Assembly (NCBI RefSeq): GCF_000003605.2
Contig: NW_003109980.1
Coordinates: 271,693-299,722, forward strand
Reading direction: 5' to 3'
Source of the DNA: Saccoglossus kowalevskii
Taxonomy: Eukaryota > Hemichordata > Enteropneusta > Harrimaniidae
DNA: 28,030 bases
This document shows, piece by piece, positions 22,401-28,030 of this stretch. A program made the position numbers and the translations under genes. The notes beneath the pieces are model-generated. The model searched no databases, had not been told where the DNA came from, and worked only from the letters and a program-made list of their open reading frames with translations. The first letter of the stretch is position 1. The number at the start of each line of letters is the position of its first letter.

Positions 22401-25400
22401 AATACACAAATTTTAACTTGATGAAGGTAAACAACTCCATATCAAAATATAATTGACTGGTGTCATTTTTGTATCAAAACATTTAATATTTGTACATGTT
22501 CTTTTTTCAAACCAAATCCCATTGCTAGATTGAATTCATGATAAATGTTATTTTCTTGTTTTTGAAGGTGCTGTACTTCTAGCGCAGTGGTGTCAATCCA
22601 CATTACAAATTAGTATGAAGGAAATAAAACATAAAATTGATAAATTAGCTTGCTTGGTTCATGCTGAAATCAAGACTAGGTGTCCTAATCATCCAGTGCG
22701 TAATTTACAAGGTATGTTTCACTTACTATACACCTCTTCACTAATGCCTAGAATCTTTGCAGTGTTCCACTCACTATACACCTCTTCACTCATGCCTAGA
22801 ATCTTTGCAGTGTTCCACTCACTATACACCTCTTCACTAATGCCTAGAACCTTTGCAGTGTTCCACTCACTATACACCTCTTCACTAATGCCTAGAATCT
22901 TTGCAGTGATCGCTCACTATACACCTCTTCACTAACGCCTAGAATCTTTGCAGTGTTCCACTCACTATACACCTCTTCACTAATGCCTAGAATCTTTGCA
23001 GTGTTCCACTCACTATACATCTCTTCACTAATGCCTAGAATCTTTGCAGTGATCACTCACTATACACCTCTTCACTAATGCCTAGAATCTTTGCAGTGAT
23101 CGCTCACTATACACCTCTTCACTAATGCCTAGAATCTTTGCAGTGTTCCACTCACTATACACCTCTTCACTAATGCCTAGAACCTTTGTAGTGTTCCACT
23201 CACTATACACCTCTTCACTAATGCCTAGAATCTTTGCAGTGTTCCACCCACTATACACCTCTTCACTAATGCCTAGAATCTTTGCAGTGTTCCACTCACT
23301 ATAGACCTCTTCACTAATACCTAGAACCTTTGCAGTGTTTCACTCACTATACACCTCTTCACTAACGCCTAGAATCTTTGCAGTGTTCCACTCACTATAC
23401 ACCTCTTCACTAATGCCTAGAATCTTTGCGGTGTTTCACTTGCTGTGCACCTAGAATCTATGCATTGGTACGATGCTAGTAATTATTAATTGCTGTCAGC
23501 TATTGTTATAAAGGTATAACAATCAGGTGAATCAAGTACAGCTTTCAAATGAGCCAATATTATGTTGTTTCCCTGTGCAGTATTACTAGCTTTGTACCTA
23601 GACGGAGTGAAGTGAGCTACATACATTTTAGATTAATATTGATAGGCTAGCACCAATTATTTACCACCAAAATCTTTATATTGTGTGAGTTTTGTAGTCA
23701 GTGTTATGTACATGACCAGTCAGAAACCTTCCCCTGGTAGCTACTGAATTCACAGTTAACACATTAGGGGATTTTCTCTTCACTGCTAGATGTTGTGAAA
23801 TGCATGAAAGACGAGGCAGATCAAACGTCTGCTGAACAATTGAGTGATACGATTTTCAATTTGGATTTTTTTATAGTTCAATGTCAAAACAGAGATATGG
23901 CATTGAGATATCCTTACCTCATCCAAATCGACCATCATCAAATGCATATAGCGACATTATTGAGAGTGGAAGTACAGAAAAAAATAATTACGCATTTGTC
24001 AAATGGCACTCGATATCTTGATGCCATTACAACGCGACTGAAATATGGATTCACATAGATATGTGTACAAATTTTGACTGTCAACACCTTGACACTGCAC
24101 TTGATTGTTTCTGTTACATTTGCAGTGCCTTGCAAAGTTGAAATGACTCCATCACAGGGTAGACAAGTCTTAGAATGTCTTAATACTGTATTATACAAAC
24201 AGCAAAAATTCACTGGAAATGATGTCAATTACTATGAGAAAATGAATTCTTATATTAATAAAGTAAGCATTTATTTATTATTTTATGATGTGGATTTACC
24301 AATGAGTATTTTTTGCATAGTACATGGCATATTTTTGACAATAGACAGATAATGGTGTATGTTAGTATATAGGGTTAACACATCTGATAACATTTGTATA
24401 TATATTAAACGATGGGCTGGCATTGAAATTACAGTGCTAGGAAGTCTCTGAGTTTTTAGTCCCCGTTCGGACGCAGTCCGAAAATGGGGACTTATGTTTT
24501 GACCTCCGTGTGTCTGTGCGTGCGTGTGTGCGTGCGTGTGTGCGTCTGTGCGTGCGTCCGGACCTGTATCTTAGAAATGCCTTGACCAATCACAATCAAA
24601 CTTCACACATACATCATACATGATATTATACATATGCACGTCAATTTGTTTCACGATCTTGATTCAAGATGGCCGAATAGCGGCCATTTTTGTGCTAAAA
24701 ATCATCAAAATCAAGCATTTCTCGGCTGTTTACAGATGGATTTTGTTCAAACTTGGTATATACATTAGACATTATAGGACCTTGATGCACATCATTTTGT
24801 TTTACGATCTGATTCAAGATGGCCGAATGGCGTCCATTTTTGTGTTAACAATTATCAAAATCAAGCATTTCTCGGCTGTTTTCTGGTGGATTTTGTTCGA
24901 ACTTGGTATATGCATTAGACATTATGGGACCTTGATGCAAATAATTTTGTTTTTCAGATAAGATTCAAAATGGCCGACTGGCGGCCATTTTGTTTTAATG
25001 AATGTGGTTCTCGTGCCATATTTTTCAGATCGGATTCAAAATGGCTGTCTGGTGGCCATTTTGTTTTAATGAATGGGCTTCTAGACCCATATTTCCGACT
25101 TGTTTTGACTGATAATATTTTCAAATTTTAAATATTCATTATACATCATGTCATAGATAAACAGATATATTGGTTTGACTATCCTATTCAAAATGGCCGA
25201 ATGGTGGTCATTTTTGTGATAAAAAATCATAAAATATCAAGCATTTATGGGTGGATTTCGTTCAAACTTGGTACATACATTAGACATTACGGGTTCCTGA
25301 TGCTCATCATTTTATTTTTCAGATTGGATTCAAAATGGCTGACTGGCGGCCATTTTGTTTTAATGATTTGGCTTCTAGAGCCATATCATTAAATGCTTTG

Positions 25401-25812
25401 ACTGATTATATTCAAATTTTATATATTCGTTATACATCATGTTATATATATACATGTATTCAAAATGGCTGATTTTGAATGCTGTTCCAGTGCAATTTCT
25501 CTCAATATGGACAAGTACTTGTTTGACGATCAGATAGAAATGTCAATCATTTTAATGTTAAACAAATCATATTCCTGACATAGTTATATTCCAGCTATAT
25601 TACTATAAACAAAACTATATATCTTAAATTTAATAACTAAAGGGGACTGTGCCATGCATGGCTTGTTTTTTTTAAATTTTGCAGGTACTGGAAAGAAAGA
25701 CTGGAATACCAATAAGTTTAGCAATATTGTATGCATCCATCGCCAGTAGATTCAGTGTACAAGTACAGACTGTCAACTTTCCTAATCATTTCTTACTGAG
25801 ATACAAAGACGG
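19306..25812 (+). CDS. FBXO21: F-box only protein 21, 5' half (gene continues past the window)
   Basis: Exons 19306-19493, 21291-21536, 21744-21868, 22568-22711, 24126-24262 and 25685-25812 chain in phase into about 322 residues, roughly half of the ~630 in vertebrates. An F-box lies at about residues 14-62 (ADEIIEAIL...FSLTCHRFRAISLSREIW). Next comes the FBXO21 linker (SNEGFSEIQDIF, FVQDELLAIIYDNNK, KKYYAEKCLRFV, HGAVLLAQWC). Then the SirB1/transglutaminase-like domain begins (VLECLNTVLYKQQKFTGND, KTGIPISLAILYASIA, VNFPNHFLLRY). From family knowledge, FBXO21 is a substrate receptor of an SCF (SKP1-CUL1) ubiquitin ligase and ends in a YccV/HspQ-like domain. That domain and its exons are not in the window. 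One optional exon near 23790 is uncertain. Confidence 0.93.
19494..21290 (+). other. FBXO21 intron 1
   Basis: AT-rich, bounded by a phase-matched donor and acceptor. Open stretches in it read through without family resemblance. No clear repeat is seen. Confidence 0.75.
21291..21536 (+). CDS. FBXO21: FBXO21 exon 2
   Basis: The acceptor is GATTTCTGTAG and the donor AATAA|GTAAGT, with phase 2 at both ends. It encodes WPALSDVCIDSKQKDWLDVY, then HLDDVSNEGFSEIQDIF and EFVQDELLAIIYDNN, matching the region between F-box and SirB1-like domain of FBXO21. Confidence 0.93.
21744..21868 (+). CDS. FBXO21: FBXO21 exon 3
   Basis: The acceptor is TGTTTATAG and the donor CATG|GTGAGT. It enters in phase 2 and leaves in phase 1. 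It encodes RTDLTKKYYAEKCLRFVQHY and EWRRFLELPQEEQLLEH. LTKKYYAEK parallels LTWKYYAKK of vertebrate FBXO21. Confidence 0.93.
21869..22567 (+). other. FBXO21 intron 3
   Basis: AT-rich, with one copy of the interspersed TTCTAATAGAGCAA motif at 22158-22177. Nothing else is recognised. Confidence 0.7.
22568..22711 (+). CDS. FBXO21: FBXO21 exon 4
   Basis: The acceptor is TTGTTTTTGAAG and the donor CAAG|GTATGT, with phase 1 at both ends. It encodes AVLLAQWCQSTLQISMKEIK and LVHAEIKTRCPNHPVRNLQ. The intron-side minisatellite starts within a few bases of the donor. Confidence 0.92.
22712..23455 (+). repeat. 48-bp minisatellite, 15 full units plus a truncated one
   Basis: The unit is TGTTCCACTCACTATACACC followed by TCTTCACTAATGCCTAGAAT and CTTTGCAG. 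Units are 48 bases, with a few 47-base variants (TGATCGCTCAC) and point changes such as AACC for AATC. The array starts at the exon 4 donor itself and ends in a degenerate unit near 23455. The first units stay open in the exon frame, encoding a 16-residue repeat (YTSSLMPRIFAVFHSL) until a 47-base unit shifts the frame. Confidence 0.97.
22712..23789 (+). other. FBXO21 intron 4, mostly minisatellite
   Basis: The 48-bp minisatellite occupies 22712-23455. The remaining ~330 bases to the next putative exon show no feature. Confidence 0.75.
23790..23843 (+). CDS. FBXO21: Possible small optional FBXO21 exon
   Basis: The sequence after CACTGCTAG continues the frame from exon 4 and reads DVVKCMKDEADQTSAEQL. 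A weak donor (TGA|GTGATA) at 23844 would give 54 bases, keep phase 1 and join exon 24126 in frame. The frame stays open past this donor to TAG at 24056-24058, so a longer or terminal exon giving a truncated isoform is equally possible. Skipping the exon also preserves the frame and matches the shorter vertebrate protein. The real structure is unresolved. Confidence 0.35.
24126..24262 (+). CDS. FBXO21: FBXO21 exon (start of SirB1/transglutaminase-like domain)
   Basis: The acceptor is TTACATTTGCAG and the donor AAA|GTAAGC. It enters in phase 1 and leaves in phase 0. It encodes PCKVEMTPSQGRQVLECLN, then TVLYKQQKFTGNDVNYYEKM, like LDAMNYVLYDQLKFKGN of vertebrate FBXO21. Confidence 0.93.
24458..25662 (+). 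mobile_element. Hairpin-headed element with tandem repeats (element 2)
   Basis: It starts with a two-step hairpin: AGTCCCC (24458-24464) pairs with GGGGACT (24486-24492), enclosing TTCGGAC-GCA-GTCCGAA. A GTGTGTCTGTGCGTGCGTG microsatellite follows. Then come tandem units, some ~150 bp and some shorter, headed TTCAARATGGCYG (24662, 24812, 24963, 25034, 25187, 25328, 25458) and carrying TTCAAACTTGGTATATACAT. It ends at GGGGACT (25642-25648) and a 12-base palindrome GCCATGCATGGC (25651-25662). There is no coding frame, so it is likely a non-autonomous element with ends borne by the hairpins. Confidence 0.65.
24506..24560 (+). repeat. GT/GC-rich microsatellite
   Basis: TGTGTCTGTGCGTGCGTGTG and following (TG/CG)n repeats lie between the hairpin head and the first tandem unit of element 2. 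Confidence 0.85.
25685..25812 (+). CDS. FBXO21: FBXO21 exon, last one seen in the window
   Basis: The acceptor is AAATTTTGCAG and the donor GG|GTAAGA. It enters in phase 0 and leaves in phase 2. It encodes VLERKTGIPISLAILYASIA, then QTVNFPNHFLLRYKDG. TGIPISL and VNFP-HFLLR are hallmark residues of the SirB1/transglutaminase-like core. Confidence 0.95.
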
Positions 25813-25849
25813 GTAAGATCTAATAATACCTACTTTTGTCCATCTCTCA

Positions 25850-26225
25850 TCATCAGGGGTTAGCAAATCTGTGTAAGATCACTTGAAAAAATTGCATTCT
25901 GACCCACTCAGCATCAACAAATTTAGTGTCAAGTCAGTCTGGTCTATGCAACAAGGGTCAGTTAATGGTATGAGGAAAATCTAAACAAATTTGCACTCTG
26001 ACCCACTGTGAGTATCCTGGGTTAGACAATCCAATGGTCTGATGTCAGTCTGGACAAGTTTGCATTCTGACCCACACAGCATCAGCAAATCTAGTGGTCT
26101 CAAGTCAGTGACCTACCCAGCATCAGGGGTCAACTAATCCAGTGGTCTGAGGCCAGTCTGAACAAATTTACACTCTGATCCACCCAGCATCAGCGGTCAA
26201 CTAATCCATTGGTCTGTGGCCAATT
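25850..26225 (+). repeat. Diverged tandem repeat, roughly 70-100 bp units
   Basis: Blocks of the form GCATTCTGACCCACnCAGCATC followed by AnTCCAGTGGTCTGAGGTCAGT recur with drift and truncation near 25893, 25991, 26061, 26109 and 26169. The array lies in the intron after the last FBXO21 exon seen. Confidence 0.75.
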
Positions 26226-28030
26226 CACTACGTTTAATTACCCGCCATAGACTCTGGTCAGTCAAAATGACTATTTTGAACTGTAGGCATTAATTAGCAA
26301 TTCTGTCGGTGACGGAGAGATAGAATCTAGGTCAGGGGAAGCCCCATGACCCAAAGATTCTCTTTCTTTTACGTCACGAACCACATGACCGAGCCCATAT
26401 GGCAGCGCCATAGACGGCTGTACAATCACTCTGCTTCTTCTCCGCATCAAGTGGAGATCAAGTCTAGCGAGCTCTGCCTGGATCGCCTGCTTTTTTTCCT
26501 GTCTGGGTTTCTAGCTTGGGTTTTTGCTGATGCCCGGCATTCGACATTGTAGCTGGTAGGATAAGTTTTCCTTGTCATTTTTACCCTTGTGTCATTTTCC
26601 CCTTTGTTGTGTAGTATTTTTCACAACAAACAAATAAAACCCGGGCGACATAGCTTAATCACTTGTTGGTTTTGTTACGTCTCCTTTCCTACTGTAATTC
26701 GCTTCCCTCATGCATGTCGTCTTCATTTTATGCTTGATCTATGTATGTAGAAATGAATAGATGTAATGACAGCACCAGGGCTCGCTGCTGTTTTTTTTTG
26801 GGACTCCTCGTGCTTTGAATCGACTGTGCAGTGGTTATATTCAGAATTTACCAGCATAGAACCCGCAAACGAAATACGTTAATTGTAGCTACGTGCAGGG
26901 TTCAGGGTTTTTGCCGTGAAGGCGTGTGTTTTTCACTGGAGTTCTGAGGCCTGAGATTTTTCTTTCAGAGCCATCAAAATCGCTGAGACTGACTGCATCG
27001 CTCGTTTCTTCACAGCAAGGTCGCGCGTCCAGTAAACAAATCAGCTAAAGTGAGTGCGTGTTTGGCATGAGTGGAAAGTCCTCACACTCGGCTACCGGTG
27101 CTTTGGAGGCCCGATGGTGGAGGTACAAATATTTTTTCTCGGTCTCCCCCCGCTGATCGGAGGGCATCCTCACAGTCTGTTTTTTCAGGCAGTGGTTTAC
27201 CCGATTTTACCGGCTGCAGCCCCTGGAGGTCTTTCCTCCTATGGGGCCCGTTGCGGGTCTCTTTGTGGACCCTTCCTAGCACAGCGCTGGGTTTGCCCCG
27301 AGTTGAGGGCTTTGGTCAAAGGTCTGTCAGGGCAATTGCGTCCCTGGCAGGCCGGGTAGATCAGACGCTGTCGGAGCGAGCTGTCTCCACTGCGGCCCCT
27401 TGGTGGGCAAGCAGGAAGAAACACGAAAGCATGTTTGCATGAACCCCCGTTCCCAGCCGCAGCTCTCCCACTAATTTGGGTGAGGCCGAGGCTCAGGCTA
27501 ATTGCACCGGGCCTCCTCTGGAGCCTCGGGTACTGAATGCCATCGGAATGCTGGCTGCCAAGCTTCCGATCTCGGGGCAGGGCTTTCAGGGCAGGGCACA
27601 CGTTGCCCCCCTAATTTCAGCAAGCCAGGGTTCGTCGCGCAGTAACGGTACAACGGTAACGAATTTATCCTTGTGTCCGGTCTCCACTGTGGGTTTTGAC
27701 TCCCTTCTTACCGACCCACGGGCGTCCCTAGAGGGAACCGACCCTGTCATGAGACGCACAGTCGAACACGCTCCCTCTCACATATTTAAAGTGAAAGGAG
27801 ACACAGTTTCCTCGCATCGGATACAGCCGGTACCCTGGGCGGTCCCTCAGAGTCTTCCATCCGTAATGACTCGGTGAGCCACGCTTTTGGGGTGATGCAG
27901 AGTATCATCGATCCCGGTGATACAATGTAAATACCCCCACCCTTGATTCTAAGGCGGCCACCTAAGGTTGCTTCAACACTTATGGGATCACGGGCGTCGA
28001 GGTCCAAAGCAACCCCGTCGGCACGTCTCT
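26226..28030. other. GC-richer DNA, unassigned; possible decayed mobile element
   Basis: Base composition changes sharply from the AT-rich intron, most of all after about 27040. Several overlapping open frames exist on both strands (up to 133 codons at 27476-27877). Their products are Pro/Ser/Gly-rich and match no family I can name. Two adjacent + strand stretches (27071-27442 and 27476-27877) could be pieces of one old frame split by stops, as in a worn retroelement. No reverse transcriptase, integrase or LTR is recognisable. If FBXO21 continues, this is its intron. Confidence 0.35.

Larger units (their letters stand above)
24263..25684 (+). other. FBXO21 intron, mostly element 2
   Basis: Intron between two well-supported FBXO21 exons. 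About 1.2 kb of it is the hairpin-headed repeat element at 24458-25662. That element ends only 22 bases before the downstream acceptor boundary. Confidence 0.85.

Overview
The window is intron-rich, AT-rich animal DNA. It holds parts of three conserved protein genes set in a large amount of repeat sequence. Exons are short, with GT...AG borders and phases that chain exactly. The proteins match vertebrate families residue by residue: CASP (the Golgi product of the CUX1/CDP locus), TMEM17 and FBXO21. No bacterial or organellar gene is visible. Intron sizes, repeat content and closeness to vertebrate proteins suggest a non-vertebrate marine animal, possibly an invertebrate deuterostome such as a hemichordate. 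That placement is inference. A run of 50 N at 15698-15747 marks an assembly gap.

Layout. (1) 1950-8609, + strand: the last seven coding exons of CASP, with the gene starting upstream of the window. They encode the final coiled coil, the conserved juxtamembrane block and the C-terminal membrane anchor. A 3' UTR follows, with poly(A) signals near 10008 and 10105. (2) 10.1-13.2 kb: intergenic DNA between convergent genes, with a MITE-like inverted-repeat element and a poly-C tandem duplication. (3) 13404-19062, - strand: a complete four-exon TMEM17 gene of 200 codons. Its second intron is filled by a ~2.4 kb tandem-repeat element, into which a ~975 bp TA-flanked transposon has inserted. (4) 19063-19305: a 243 bp head-to-head spacer, the probable shared promoter of TMEM17 and FBXO21. 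(5) 19306-25812, + strand: the first half of FBXO21 (F-box, linker, start of the SirB1/transglutaminase-like domain). Its introns carry a 48-bp minisatellite and a second hairpin-headed tandem-repeat element. The gene runs out of the window. (6) 25.85-28.03 kb: a diverged tandem repeat, then GC-rich DNA with no assigned function, possibly a decayed mobile element.

The three genes act in different cell systems: Golgi tethering or transport, the ciliary transition-zone membrane, and SCF ubiquitin ligase. Only the close divergent TMEM17/FBXO21 pair suggests shared regulation. The most unusual content is in the repeats. Two intronic elements differ in repeat sequence but share one architecture: a two-step hairpin at one end, then a GT-rich microsatellite, then ~130-150 bp tandem units carrying an AAACTTGGT core. 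The nested TA transposon carries a perfect histone-mRNA-type 3' stem-loop.
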